Shown here: piece by piece, positions 1 to 8,964 of the stretch
Layout: the number at the start of each line of letters is the position of its first letter
How positions within the stretch are numbered: the first letter of the stretch is position 1
DNA from: Thiotrichaceae bacterium
GTDB taxonomy: Bacteria; Pseudomonadota; Gammaproteobacteria; Thiotrichales; Thiotrichaceae
Length of the DNA: 32,086 nt
Assembly: GCA_015486375.1 (NCBI GenBank)
Contig: WFRR01000039.1
Location: 1-32,086 of the forward strand
Direction of reading: 5' to 3'
The notes under the pieces: model-generated
Told to the model about the DNA's origin: nothing
The model's input: only the letters and a program-made list of their open reading frames with translations
Databases searched by the model: none
Program-made: the position numbers and the translations under genes

Positions 1-1667
1 CCAATATCCTCTGCATCTGCACCCATTTCTAATGCTAATACTGCTTCAGCAATCAGTTCACCTGCATTCGTGCCAACAATGGAACAACCAATAATGCGTC
101 CTGTTTCTTTATCAAATAAGGTTTTAGTTATGCCTTCATTGCGTCCGATGGATAACGAACGTCCACTCGCTGCCCAAGGAAAAACGCCTTTTTCATAAGC
201 AATACCTTCATCCTTACAGTCTTGCTCGGTTTTACCCATCCATGCGATTTCTGGATCGGTGTAAGCCACGGAAGGAATCGTGCGTGCATCAAAGAAAGAT
301 GGCTGTCCTGCAATGACTTCGGCAGCAACTTTGGCTTCATGAGTAGCCTTATGCGCTAACATCGGTTGTCCAACAATATCGCCAATGGCAAAGATATGTT
401 CTACATTGGTACGCATTTGTTTATCAACCTCGATAAAGCCCCAATCATTCACCGCAACGCCTGCTTTGTCTGCATCAATCAGTTTGCCATTGGGACTGCG
501 TCCAATCGAAACTAAGACACGATCAAACGTGGCTTGTTCAGGGGCTTTTTTGCCTTCAAAACTACATTCTAAACCTGCATCTGTTGGGGTAATTGCGGTG
601 ACTTTGGTATTTAAATAAATTTTGTCATATTTGCGTTGGATGCGACGTTGCAAGGGACGGATAATATCCTTATCTACACCAGGAATTAGGCTCGGTGATA
701 ATTCCACCACGGTAATATTTGCACCCAGTGCATCATAAACCGTTGCCATTTCTAGCCCGATAATACCGCCGCCGACAATTAAGAGTTTTTCAGGGACTTC
801 TTCTAGCTCTAGTGCGTCAGTTGAATCCATTACGCGGGGATCATCCCAAGGTATAAAGGGTAATTTAGTTACCCGAGAACCTGCGGCAATAATACAATTT
901 TCAAAACCGACCACGGTTTTATCACCATTATCCGCTTCAACTTCAATAGTGTTGGCAGAAGTAAACTTTCCATAGCCCTGTAAAATTTCAACTTTACGCT
1001 GCTTGGCTAATTGTCCTAAACCACCTGTTAGGCGTTTAATGATATTTTCTTTATTACGGCGCACCTTATCAATATTAATATCAGGTTTGCCAAAGCTTAC
1101 TCCCTGTTTTGCAGACTCTTCAGCTTCATTAATAATTTGTGCAGTGTGTAATAAAGCTTTGGAAGGAATACAACCAACATTTAAACAAACTCCACCAATA
1201 TTGGCATAGCGTTCGATTAAAATAACTTTTAAACCTAAGTCAGCCGCACGGAAGGCAGCGGTATAACCTCCCGGTCCTGAACCCAAAATAACCACAGGGG
1301 TTTGTTTATCAACCTCACCAGTAAAACTCTGGGCTTGATTGTTCGCTGTATTATTTGGGTTGCTATCGGTATCGGCTGTATGACTACTCGTTGTCGTTTC
1401 CTTACTTTCTGCGGTATTTCCTGCGCTACTGGGTTCTAATAACAATAATAAAGAACCTGTTGCAACACTATCGCCTAAAACAATTTTTATTTCTTTGACA
1501 ATGCCTGCATCAGAAGAGGGTATTTCCATCGAGGCTTTATCAGATTCGACCGTAATTAAGGAATCTTCAGCTTGAATTTGATCACCTTCGGCAACCAAAA
1601 TTTCAATCACCTCGACATCGCTGAAATCACCTAAATCAGGGACGTTAACTTCAATTAATTGACTCAT
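1..1667 (-). CDS. lpdA: Dihydrolipoyl dehydrogenase (E3) with N-terminal lipoyl domain, partial at its 3' end
   Basis: E3 of the pyruvate dehydrogenase complex; it reoxidises dihydrolipoamide on E2 with FAD and passes electrons to NAD+. The ATG is the complement of 1665-1667. Residues 1-80 are a lipoyl domain with the lipoylation site [10 protein letters not shown] (Lys44). A Ser/Thr/Asn-rich linker follows, then an FAD-binding motif [10 protein letters not shown] near residue 123 and the redox-active disulfide CLNVGC at about residues 162-167. The reading frame is still open at base 1, so the C-terminal end, including the expected His-Glu motif of the dimer interface, lies outside the window. 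An E3 carrying its own lipoyl domain is known from Neisseria-type enzymes and is not found in the E. coli enzyme. The gene begins 12 bp after aceF and is the third gene of the operon. Confidence 0.95.
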   Translation of the reverse strand, partial: MSQLIEVNVPDLGDFSDVEVIEILVAEGDQIQAEDSLITVESDKASMEIPSSDAGIVKEIKIVLGDSVATGSLLLLLEPSSAGNTAESKETTTSSHTADTDSNPNNTANNQAQSFTGEVDKQTPVVILGSGPGGYTAAFRAADLGLKVILIERYANIGGVCLNVGCIPSKALLHTAQIINEAEESAKQGVSFGKPDINIDKVRRNKENIIKRLTGGLGQLAKQRKVEILQGYGKFTSANTIEVEADNGDKTVVGFENCIIAAGSRVTKLPFIPWDDPRVMDSTDALELEEVPEKLLIVGGGIIGLEMATVYDALGANITVVELSPSLIPGVDKDIIRPLQRRIQRKYDKIYLNTKVTAITPTDAGLECSFEGKKAPEQATFDRVLVSIGRSPNGKLIDADKAGVAVNDWGFIEVDKQMRTNVEHIFAIGDIVGQPMLAHKATHEAKVAAEVIAGQPSFFDARTIPSVAYTDPEIAWMGKTEQDCKDEGIAYEKGVFPWAASGRSLSIGRNEGITKTLFDKETGRIIGCSIVGTNAGELIAEAVLALEMGADAEDI

Positions 1668-1679
1668 AATGCTTTTTCC

Positions 1680-3020
1680 TTACAGCATTAAACGACGAAT
1701 ATCGCTTAACATCTTACTTAAATGACTGGTGAACCTTGCTCCGTCTGCTCCATCAACCACACGATGATCATAGGATAAACATAGTGGTAACATTAAACGA
1801 GGTTCAAACTCTGTACCGTTCCAAACGGGTTGCATTTTAGATCGTGATACGCCCAAAATAGCTACTTCAGGTGCATTCACGATCGGAGTAAATTTTGTCC
1901 CGCCAATGCCGCCTAAACTTGAAATAGTGAAACAGCCGCCTTGCATATCGCTGGGTTTAAGCTTTTTATCCCGTGCCTTGAGAGCAAAACTCCGAATTTC
2001 TTCAGAGATAATGGTTAATGACTTTTGATCGACATTCCGAATAACAGGAACAACTAAACCATTAGGCGTATCTACAGCGACACCAATATGATAGTAGTTT
2101 TTCTGGATTAAGTTTTCGCCCGTATGATCTAAAGAGCTATTGAAACGAGGATGGGCTTTAAGTGAAGCCACGACTGCTTTCATAATAAAGGCGAGTGGCG
2201 TGATTTTAATCCCTTCACGTTGCATTTCCACGCCCATCTGTTTGCGAAAGGCTTCCATTTCGGTAATATCGGCTTCATCAAATTGAGTCACATGCGGAAC
2301 AGTTAGCCAATTGCGATGTAAAAATTCCCCTGTTAGCTTATTAATTTTACTGAGCTTAATGGTTTCAATTTCGCCCCATTGACTAAAATCAATTTTCGGC
2401 ATTGCTGCAATACCCAGCGATGAGCCTTGTGTTCTCGCACTATTATTTGATGATGTTTGAGTTTGCATTGTTGTTTTAACAAAAGCCTGTACATCATCTT
2501 TTAGAATACGTTGCTTACGTCCAGAACCTGCAATTGCACCTAAATCAACGCCTAATTCACGCGCAAAACGCCTCACAGAAGGACTTGCATAAGCTTTACT
2601 AAAACTTACTTCATCAATGACCGCAGTAGGTGATGCTTTTGCTGGCGGTGTTGCTACGATTGGAGTAGCTTGCGGTTGTGGTGTCGCTTGAGAACTCGAT
2701 GCATCGGCATCTGTGACCCCTTCAGCCGTATTGCTGGTCGTACTTTCTATACTTTGAGGCGCACTGGTTTCAGCCGATACTTCTATCGCTTCAACCACCA
2801 CAATCGCAGAACCTTCAGAAATCATATCGCCAAGGCTTAATTTAATTTCTGTGATCACACCGGCTTTATCCGCAGGTATTTCCATTGAGGCTTTATCTGA
2901 CTCCACCGTAATAAGTGAATCTTCAGCGGCAATTTGATCACCGACACTGACTAAAATTTCAATGACTTCAACCGTATCAAAATCACCAATATCGGGAACT
3001 AAAATATCTTTTAATGGCAT
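1680..3020 (-). CDS. aceF: Dihydrolipoamide acetyltransferase (E2) of pyruvate dehydrogenase
   Basis: Core acetyltransferase of the complex, moving the acetyl group from lipoamide to CoA. The 446-residue chain has one lipoyl domain (1-80, lipoyl-Lys43 in [10 protein letters not shown]), a Pro/Ala/Thr-rich flexible linker (about 84-138), and a peripheral-subunit-binding domain (about 143-182, YASPSVRRFARELGVDL). A second short linker leads to the catalytic domain, with the active-site motif HRVVDG at 419-424 (His419, Asp423). E. coli AceF has three lipoyl domains and about 630 residues; the single domain here fits the shorter gammaproteobacterial form, and the lipoyl domain on LpdA partly compensates. 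The gene lies 14 bp downstream of aceE and 12 bp upstream of lpdA, so the three are almost certainly one transcript. Confidence 0.96.
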   Translation of the reverse strand: MPLKDILVPDIGDFDTVEVIEILVSVGDQIAAEDSLITVESDKASMEIPADKAGVITEIKLSLGDMISEGSAIVVVEAIEVSAETSAPQSIESTTSNTAEGVTDADASSSQATPQPQATPIVATPPAKASPTAVIDEVSFSKAYASPSVRRFARELGVDLGAIAGSGRKQRILKDDVQAFVKTTMQTQTSSNNSARTQGSSLGIAAMPKIDFSQWGEIETIKLSKINKLTGEFLHRNWLTVPHVTQFDEADITEMEAFRKQMGVEMQREGIKITPLAFIMKAVVASLKAHPRFNSSLDHTGENLIQKNYYHIGVAVDTPNGLVVPVIRNVDQKSLTIISEEIRSFALKARDKKLKPSDMQGGCFTISSLGGIGGTKFTPIVNAPEVAILGVSRSKMQPVWNGTEFEPRLMLPLCLSYDHRVVDGADGARFTSHLSKMLSDIRRLML

Positions 3021-3034
3021 GTCAATTCTCCTAA

Positions 3035-5698
3035 TTATGCGTAAATTGGGTTGATTTTTTCACTGTCTAAATCATATTTTTTAATCGCATCCGCGACTTT
3101 GATTGCTGCAAGACTCCCTTCATCGCTTAACGATTTTAAGGCAGCGACCACAATATGATAACGATTTACTTCAAAGTGTTTACGTAGTTGTGCGCGAGTA
3201 TCACTACGCCCAAAGCCATCCGTACCTAAAGTGGTATAAGCCATAGGTACCCACGGAGTCACTTGTGATGAATACGATTTAATATAATCGGTTGCAGCAA
3301 TCGCTGGACCTCTTCGACCGGTGAGTGCTTCAGTAATATAAGGTACTTTCGCATCGTCTAAAGGATGTAAACGATTCCAACGCTCAATTTCTTGTGCATC
3401 ACGCATTAACTCATTGAAACTGGTACAACTCCATACATCTGCATCCACATTCCATTCTTCCGCTAACATTTCAGCCGCTGCAATGACTTCACGGAAAATC
3501 GTACCTGAACCAAGTAGTTGTACTTTCTTCTTTTTATTACCGCCACCACTGAATAGATACATACCTTTGATAATGCCTGCTTCACAGTTCTCAGGCATAG
3601 CAGGATGTTGGTAATTTTCATTCATTGCCGTGATGTAGTAATACAGATTTTCTTGATTAACATACATACGCTGTAAGCCATCATGAATCAAAACGGCCAT
3701 TTCATAGCTAAAGGTTGGATCATAGCTAACACAGTTTGGAATCAAAGCGGCTTGTACCATGCCATGTCCATCCTGATGTTGTAGTCCTTCACCCGCTAAG
3801 GTGGTACGACCTGCTGTTCCTCCCAATAAGAAACCTCGGGTGCGAGCATCGCCTGCTGCCCAAGCCAAATCACCAATACGTTGAAAACCAAACATAGAGT
3901 AGTAAATATAGAAAGGCACCATATTAACGTTATGGGTGCTATATGCTGTACCTGCGGCAATCCATGAAGAAAACGCACCCGCTTCATTAATGCCCTCTTC
4001 CAAGATTTGTCCCGATTTGTCCTCTTTATAGAACATCACTTGGTCTTTATCTTGCGGGGTATAAAGTTGACCGACAGAAGAATAAATACCTAATTGACGG
4101 AACATCCCTTCCATACCAAAAGTACGCGCTTCATCAGGCACAATTGGGACAATATGCTTGCCCATTTTCTTGTCCCGCACCAAGATATTTAATAAACGCA
4201 CAAAAGCCATCGTGGTGGACATTTCACGTTTGCCACTACCTTTTAAGATTGGATCAAATACAGATAAAGGCGGAATTTCTAAAGGGGCAGCCGTGGTATT
4301 ACGTGACGGAATAAAACCGCCTAATGCTGCACGGCGTTGTAAAATATACTGACGTTCTTCACTATTTTCTTCAGGTAAATAGTAACTGGCTGCTGCTGCA
4401 TCTTCATCACTGAGTGGAATATTAAAACGGTCTTTAAAGGTGACCATTTCATCTTGAGTCAGCTTTTTCTGTTGGTGAGTACGGTTTTGACCTTCACCTG
4501 CTGAGCCCATGCCATAACCTTTAACGGTATGCGCTAAAATAACCGTCGGTTGACCTTTGTGTTTAGTCGCGGCATCGTAAGCGGCATAGACTTTATGCGG
4601 ATCATGTCCACCTCGATTTAAACGCCAGATGTCATCATCGGACATTTTTTCAACCATTGCTTTCAATTCAGGGTCTTTGCCAAAGAAGTGTTCCCGTACA
4701 TATGCACCATCATTGGCTTTGTAATTTTGGAATTCACCATCGACCACTTCTAACATACGAGCTTTGAGTTTACCGTCTTTATCTTTGGCTAATAGGGCAT
4801 CCCAATATGATCCCCAGATAACCTTAATAACATTCCAACCTGCACCACGGAAAATCGCTTCTAGTTCTTGAATAATTTTACCATTACCGCGCACAGGACC
4901 ATCAAGACGCTGTAAATTACAGTTAACTACCCAAGTTAAATTATCCAAACTTTCTCGTCCAGCAAGGGTAATTGCGCCTAAAGTTTCGGGTTCATCAATT
5001 TCACCGTCACCAACAAATGCCCATACTCGACGTTGTTTCGTATCTGCCATTTTTCGATCATGCAGATACTTCATAAAACGGGCTTGGTAAATGGCTTTTA
5101 GTGGACCTAAGCCCATTGAAACCGTAGGGAACTGCCAATATTCAGGCATTAACCACGGATGAGGATAGGAAGATAACCCCCCACCATCCACTTCCTGACG
5201 AAACTTATCTAAGTCGTCTGCGGATAAACGCCCTTCCATAAAAGAGCGAGCATAAATTCCAGGGGAAATATGTCCTTGGAAGAAAATTAAATCGCCACCG
5301 TGTTCGTGTGAAGGCGCATGCCAAAAGTGATTGAAACCCACATCATATAAGGTCGCGGAAGACGCAAATGAGGCAATATGCCCGCCTAACTCCGAACTTT
5401 TACGATTAGCGCGCACCACCATTGCAGCCGCATTCCAGCGAATAAAAGAGCGTAGACGGGCTTCAACCGCTTGATCACCTGGAATACTAGGTTCTAAATG
5501 CGGAGGAATAGTATTAATATAAGCGGTATTAGCAGAATAAGGTAAATTAGCCCCACTGTGTCGTGCAGTTTGAATTAATTTTTCCAGCAAAAAATGGGCG
5601 CGTTCTACCCCATCTGCTTCAATAACGCTTTCTAAAGACTCTGCCCATTCCTGCGTTTCTTGAGTGTCAATATCATTGTTTAATTTTTCTTGTATCAC
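3035..5698 (-). CDS. aceE: Pyruvate dehydrogenase E1 component, homodimeric type
   Basis: Thiamine diphosphate-dependent E1 that decarboxylates pyruvate and acetylates the lipoyl group of AceF. At 887 residues it has the usual length of the homodimeric E1. The thiamine diphosphate/Mg2+ motif runs from GDG at 230-232 to NCNLQ at 259-263. The sequence SSELGGHIASFASSATLYDV (101-120) is characteristic of this family and follows the conserved AAMVVRANRK. The start codon is GTG (complement of 5696-5698), preceded by GAGGT about 11 bases upstream. It is the first gene of aceE-aceF-lpdA. The 182-bp upstream region must hold the operon promoter. I did not find a convincing PdhR-type ATTGGT...ACCAAT operator there. 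Confidence 0.97.
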   Translation of the reverse strand: MIQEKLNNDIDTQETQEWAESLESVIEADGVERAHFLLEKLIQTARHSGANLPYSANTAYINTIPPHLEPSIPGDQAVEARLRSFIRWNAAAMVVRANRKSSELGGHIASFASSATLYDVGFNHFWHAPSHEHGGDLIFFQGHISPGIYARSFMEGRLSADDLDKFRQEVDGGGLSSYPHPWLMPEYWQFPTVSMGLGPLKAIYQARFMKYLHDRKMADTKQRRVWAFVGDGEIDEPETLGAITLAGRESLDNLTWVVNCNLQRLDGPVRGNGKIIQELEAIFRGAGWNVIKVIWGSYWDALLAKDKDGKLKARMLEVVDGEFQNYKANDGAYVREHFFGKDPELKAMVEKMSDDDIWRLNRGGHDPHKVYAAYDAATKHKGQPTVILAHTVKGYGMGSAGEGQNRTHQQKKLTQDEMVTFKDRFNIPLSDEDAAAASYYLPEENSEERQYILQRRAALGGFIPSRNTTAAPLEIPPLSVFDPILKGSGKREMSTTMAFVRLLNILVRDKKMGKHIVPIVPDEARTFGMEGMFRQLGIYSSVGQLYTPQDKDQVMFYKEDKSGQILEEGINEAGAFSSWIAAGTAYSTHNVNMVPFYIYYSMFGFQRIGDLAWAAGDARTRGFLLGGTAGRTTLAGEGLQHQDGHGMVQAALIPNCVSYDPTFSYEMAVLIHDGLQRMYVNQENLYYYITAMNENYQHPAMPENCEAGIIKGMYLFSGGGNKKKKVQLLGSGTIFREVIAAAEMLAEEWNVDADVWSCTSFNELMRDAQEIERWNRLHPLDDAKVPYITEALTGRRGPAIAATDYIKSYSSQVTPWVPMAYTTLGTDGFGRSDTRAQLRKHFEVNRYHIVVAALKSLSDEGSLAAIKVADAIKKYDLDSEKINPIYA

Positions 5699-5818
5699 GG
5701 GGTAATTTACCTCAGAAAGACCGATGCTGTACCTTAGCTAGTATTTATACAGAGTTCAATAAATTTTGATTGTTGGAAAAATGTTTATTGTTTTATCAAT
5801 AACTTGTAAGTAAAAGCT

Positions 5819-5838
5819 TTTATTCATCTACGAATAAA
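5819..5838 (-). terminator. Short inverted repeat, possible weak terminator after the 5881 gene
   Basis: TTTATTC and GAATAAA form a perfect 7-bp inverted repeat around a 6-base loop, 43 bases after the stop codon of the minus-strand gene ending at 5881. On that strand the stem is followed by AGCTTTTA, a poor U-tract. It could end that transcript or lie in the aceE promoter region. The rest of 5699-5880 shows no gene. Confidence 0.3.
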
Positions 5839-5880
5839 TTAAGGTATTTTGAATGAATATTTGGTTAAATTTCAATATGA

Positions 5881-6333
5881 TTAAGGGATTGGCGAATTAA
5901 ATAATTCATATAGCCGAGATATTTTTGTAAAATTTTCAACCAAACTGATTTTTTTGCCATTGAACTCAAAAATATCAAAATGGATATAAGTTGCGCTGTT
6001 GCTTTGATCTTTCATAATGACAATGACTTCTTCTGTGCCATCATTATTTAGATCACTGAGTTTAAGGTCTAATAACTGTCCATCAAGAGGGCGTAAAATA
6101 CTAATCGGTTTGTGTTTTATATGAGTGTCTAAAGTGATCTTCAAAACATAAGCATAGGCAGTTTTTGCCCCTTTTTTGCTGCGAGGCTCAACCGTAATAG
6201 AGTCAATTTTATTACTATTAACAGGCAATATAGACACGGTTTGATGAGTTGTTTCCGCTGCACCCGCAAAACTCAGCGTTAAAAATACGCTGCTAACATA
6301 TAACACAATAAATGTAAGTAATTGTTTTTTCAC
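5881..6333 (-). CDS. Secreted protein of unknown function, weakly PliI-like
   Basis: A 150-residue protein with a signal peptide (1-26; MKKQ start, hydrophobic core, cleavage near AGAAE), so probably periplasmic. The mature part has a segment LKLSDLNNDGTEEVIVIMKD (about 90-109) followed by a Ser-Asn-Ser-rich loop and a beta-like FDIFEFNGKK. This Asp-rich DLNxDGxxEV pattern plus loop is reminiscent of the PliI family of periplasmic lysozyme inhibitors and of FG-GAP-like calcium loops; I cannot decide which. The start codon is GTG (complement of 6331-6333) with no clear ribosome-binding site; it is chosen because it gives a normal signal peptide. It lies upstream of aceE on the same strand but 182 bp away, so it is probably not in that operon. 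Confidence 0.7.
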   Translation of the reverse strand: MKKQLLTFIVLYVSSVFLTLSFAGAAETTHQTVSILPVNSNKIDSITVEPRSKKGAKTAYAYVLKITLDTHIKHKPISILRPLDGQLLDLKLSDLNNDGTEEVIVIMKDQSNSATYIHFDIFEFNGKKISLVENFTKISRLYELFNSPIP

Positions 6334-6420
6334 AGAGATAGTTACTATATTAGAAAATAATTAAATATTAACATTTAATGAATGTAGAATCATTAGCCCT
6401 ATTATAATATCTATTATATT

Positions 6421-6531
6421 TATTTATATCTCTTTTGGATAGATATAAATAGATGTTCTACCTATTCTTAGCTACCCGAATCTTGCAAATGTTACGGGTA
6501 TATTAATATATTATTAAGTATTAATATATTA
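6421..6531. repeat. AT-rich intergenic block with two inverted repeats and a direct repeat
   Basis: The 256-bp gap 6334-6589 between divergent genes holds three elements in a row. A perfect 11-bp inverted repeat, TATTTATATCT (6421-6431) with AGATATAAATA (6441-6451), has a 9-base loop. A second pair, TACCCG (6473-6478) with CGGGTA (6495-6500), has a 16-base spacer. The 13-mer TATTAATATATTA occurs twice, at 6501-6513 and 6519-6531. The spacing suits a regulatory region for the plus-strand gene at 6590, but no regulator can be named. Confidence 0.5.
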
Positions 6532-6589
6532 GTGTGTTCATCAATATTAAATAAAGTTATTTTATAGCTACTATCAAGGTTGATGATTT

Positions 6590-6874
6590 ATGTATAATCG
6601 ACAAAAAAATACTAAGAATTTGATTAATATAGTTTTTTATATTCTTATATTCGCATTTCCTAGTGCCTATGCCAATGTTAATGAAGTCAGTATGGATGGT
6701 CCAGATACCCCTGATATGTCAACACTCAAAGTTAAACATGCCGTACAAAAGAAGCATGGTGGCGAAGTCACTTCTATTGAAAAAAAAGCGACCACGAAAA
6801 ACCCCAATTGCCATGTTGTTAAAATTAAGACAGCAACAGGCGGATTAAAATATATTCGTTATGCTTGCAACTAA
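6590..6874 (+). CDS. Small secreted PepSY-like protein
   Basis: A 94-residue protein with a signal peptide of about 28 residues (hydrophobic INIVFYILIFAFPSAYA, cleavage after SAYA). The mature part of about 65 residues has the pattern AVQKKHGGEVTSIEKK followed by HVVKIKTATGGLKYIRYAC. That is the alternation expected for a single small PepSY-like domain: helix, GG-E-V-hydrophobic strand, then two strands. Such proteins are periplasmic, often near peptidases or two-component systems; neither is adjacent here. Two cysteines (CHVVKI and the penultimate residue) could form a disulfide. AAGG lies about 11 bases before the ATG. An overlapping frame starting at 6663 has no signal or recognisable pattern and was left out. 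Confidence 0.7.
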   Translation: MYNRQKNTKNLINIVFYILIFAFPSAYANVNEVSMDGPDTPDMSTLKVKHAVQKKHGGEVTSIEKKATTKNPNCHVVKIKTATGGLKYIRYACN

Positions 6875-6992
6875 TGTGACTTAATTTCGGTCAAAGACTA
6901 TCTTAGCTGACAAGAAAGCTGATACCTCTTTGTTAGCTGAGGTAAAATAAACGATCTCATTGGAGATATATTATCAGGGAAATTGTTACTTT

Positions 6993-7412
6993 ATGTTTAT
7001 CCACTTATTGAATAGAACAGAAAAAGAAATATTGATCGATTTATTAATGCGTCTTGCGAATATTGATAATACATTTGACCGCAACGAAATGGATTATGTT
7101 TTGGCAATTCACCTCAAACACGAGGTCGATATGAAAACAGATCCTAATCGTAGCGTGCAACAACTATGTTCGAGTATTAAGAAAGATGCTAGTCGAGTGA
7201 TTATTCTGCAAGAAATGTTACGTCTTGCGCGTATTGATGGCGAATTTGCAGAGCCAGAAAGAGTACTGATTGATGAAGTAGCTAAATATTTCAAAATTAC
7301 CGCAGAAAAATTTATTGAAATTGATCGTTGGGTTAAAAGTGGTTTGACATGGTCTGCTAATGGTACACAAATCATCACCAGCTTAAATACTGTTAAACTC
7401 AGACGTTTTTAA
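6993..7412 (+). CDS. TerB-like helical protein
   Basis: A soluble 139-residue, probably all-helical protein. Two similar halves each carry a helix plus acidic loop: LLMRLANIDNTFDRNEMDYV (about 17-36) and MLRLARIDGEFAEPERVLID (about 75-94). The repeated pattern A-x-I-D-x-x-F-x-x-x-E is the metal-binding-like signature of TerB-family (tellurite resistance/co-chaperone) domains. No signal peptide or membrane segment is seen. I start at the ATG at 6993, which has AGGGA 12 bases upstream and opens directly into the domain. A TTG at 6960 in the same frame would add 11 residues but has no ribosome-binding site. The stop is 11 bp before the pseudouridine synthase gene, so the two may be co-transcribed. 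A role in tellurite resistance is not implied. Confidence 0.7.
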   Translation: MFIHLLNRTEKEILIDLLMRLANIDNTFDRNEMDYVLAIHLKHEVDMKTDPNRSVQQLCSSIKKDASRVIILQEMLRLARIDGEFAEPERVLIDEVAKYFKITAEKFIEIDRWVKSGLTWSANGTQIITSLNTVKLRRF

Positions 7413-7423
7413 TCAGTTGTCAC

Positions 7424-8338
7424 ATGACTATGCAGTGCAATTTACCTCATAAAGAAGGTGTGAGTCCTAGCTATCTTAATTTACCTAAAGGCTCATGGGA
7501 GACGATTCTCGATTTTTTAATTGAGCGTTTTCCTCATATTGATGCTTCAGTTTGGCACTATCGCCTCTCATCAGGAGGGGTGCTAATGCAGTCTGGGCAA
7601 AGCTATCGTCCTGATACCCCTTATAAGGGTGGACAGCGTTTATACTATTATCGTCAATTGGATAATGAAGCGGTTGTGCCTTTTAAGGAAAAAATTCTTT
7701 ATCAAGATGAGTATTTGATCGCAGTTGATAAGCCGCATTTTTTATCAGTCGTACCTGCAGGAAAATATCTACAACAAACTCTCTTAGTACGTTTAAAACG
7801 GGCTTTACAATTAGATACGATTAGCCCCATGCACCGTATTGATCGAGAGACAGCAGGGGTTGTGTTATTTTCTAAACAAGTAGAAATCCGTGGCATGTAT
7901 CAAAAAATGTTTCAAAATCATCAAATGCACAAAACCTATGAAGCGATTGCACCGACTTTACACGGGCTACAATATCCCCATGTACATCGCAGTCGTATCG
8001 TAAAATCTACCCCCTTTTTCTGTATGCAGGAAGTATCAGGAGAAGCTAATAGTGAAACGAAAATTGAATTAATGGAAACACAAGGAAAGTTAAGTCGTTA
8101 CTGTTTAAAGCCTATGACAGGTAAACAACATCAACTACGCGTGCATTTATCTGCTTTAGGACAAGGTATTTTAAATGATCCTTTTTATCCTGAAGTTTTG
8201 CCTGAGAAGCCACAGGGAAATTTTGATAACCCTTTACAGTTATTAGCTAAATCGATTGCTTTTACTGATCCGATTACGCATAAGGAACATTATTTTGAAA
8301 GCCAACATCAGCTTAAATTTCCTTGTTCTACACAATGA
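7424..8338 (+). CDS. RluA-family RNA pseudouridine synthase
   Basis: Converts uridine to pseudouridine in rRNA or tRNA. The catalytic motif MHRIDRETAGVVLFSK is at about 136-151 with the catalytic aspartate at Asp140. The typical preceding strand ILYQDEYLIAVDKPHFLSVVP is at about 91-111, and the late-domain motif GKQHQLRVHLSALG fits the family. The N-terminal 85 residues resemble the extended form of the RluA family with an S4-like segment. At 304 residues the length is normal. Which position is modified (for example tRNA U32 or a 23S rRNA site) cannot be read from the sequence. The start ATG lacks a good ribosome-binding site and may depend on translation of the gene ending 11 bp upstream; a second in-frame ATG lies 6 bp on. 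Its 3' end overlaps the minus-strand gene by 11 bp. Confidence 0.92.
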   Translation: MTMQCNLPHKEGVSPSYLNLPKGSWETILDFLIERFPHIDASVWHYRLSSGGVLMQSGQSYRPDTPYKGGQRLYYYRQLDNEAVVPFKEKILYQDEYLIAVDKPHFLSVVPAGKYLQQTLLVRLKRALQLDTISPMHRIDRETAGVVLFSKQVEIRGMYQKMFQNHQMHKTYEAIAPTLHGLQYPHVHRSRIVKSTPFFCMQEVSGEANSETKIELMETQGKLSRYCLKPMTGKQHQLRVHLSALGQGILNDPFYPEVLPEKPQGNFDNPLQLLAKSIAFTDPITHKEHYFESQHQLKFPCSTQ

Positions 8339-8900
8339 CGCGATTGCGTTTAATTTGAATTTGTTCAGCCAGTATATCGAGCTGATAATGAGTAATATTA
8401 TCTTCTTTAATCGTTTTAAGTAAGAAAGGCTCGGCGAACTTACCTAAGCGACCTTTTATTCTTCTACGAATTTTACCTTTATTATCGGCTAACCATTTTT
8501 TTTGTCGTCTATAACGATTCAATTTATCTTGTAGTGTTTCTTGCTGTTTTTTATAGGGGTCTAGTTGTAAAAGTAACTCTTCTAAATTCTCAAATTTCTT
8601 ACCAAACTTAGGGATAAAGTATTCATATAACTTCAAAAAATCACAAATAAACTCAGAAGATGATTGACTATCATGAATGGGTAAAGAAGTTTCACCTTTT
8701 AAAATTTGTAAACAAAACCAATAATATAAAGCAAACTGTAAATCCGTTAATACCACAGCGATCCCATTAAACTCAATTTGACGCTCATTACGGTATAAAA
8801 CAACGTTAGAACGTTGACTAAATAGTTCGATCTTATTAATGCTATCTTGAGATGTTGTACTGATGGGATATTCATAACCTTTTCGAAGGTCAATTGTCAT
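8328..8900 (-). CDS. Protein resembling the C-terminal half of NE0113-family CRISPR-associated (CARF/ring nuclease) proteins
   Basis: A 190-residue cytosolic protein. Three stretches match, by pattern, the region after the CARF domain in NE0113-family (TIGR02584/PF09623) proteins. These are VVLYRNERQIEFNGIAVVLT leading into DLQFALYYWFCL (33-64), a basic segment KGKIRRRIKGRLGKFAEPFL (141-160), and the terminal THYQLDILAEQIQI (170-183). Family members have corresponding blocks of the type L-x-F-A-x-Y-x-W-L-A, R-I-N-x-x-L-x-x-x-L-G-x-x-A-x-P-Y, and T-R-Y-x-L-x-L-x-x-x-x-I. The N-terminal Rossmann-like CARF domain is absent: only 30 residues precede the first block. I start at 8900 because AAGG is well placed and because the longer frame to 8993 would overlap the divergent gene. 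It could be a truncated relict, a stand-alone winged-helix protein, or an unrelated protein with chance similarity. Confidence 0.55.
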   Translation of the reverse strand: MTIDLRKGYEYPISTTSQDSINKIELFSQRSNVVLYRNERQIEFNGIAVVLTDLQFALYYWFCLQILKGETSLPIHDSQSSSEFICDFLKLYEYFIPKFGKKFENLEELLLQLDPYKKQQETLQDKLNRYRRQKKWLADNKGKIRRRIKGRLGKFAEPFLLKTIKEDNITHYQLDILAEQIQIKRNRVIV

Positions 8901-8964
8901 TATTTTTACCTTATGGGACGATAAGATGGCACGATATTTTTTTGAAAAATTATAAAAATCAATC

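Noticed and set aside
3796-3987. Hydrophobic 63-residue minus-strand frame inside aceE
   Set aside because: An out-of-frame shadow of a highly conserved gene, without a start signal.
5699-5880. PdhR operator upstream of aceE
   Set aside because: No match to the ATTGGT...ACCAAT type palindrome; only isolated half-like words such as TTGGT.
6960-6992. TTG start for the TerB-like protein
   Set aside because: No ribosome-binding site; the ATG at 6993 is better placed and begins at the domain.
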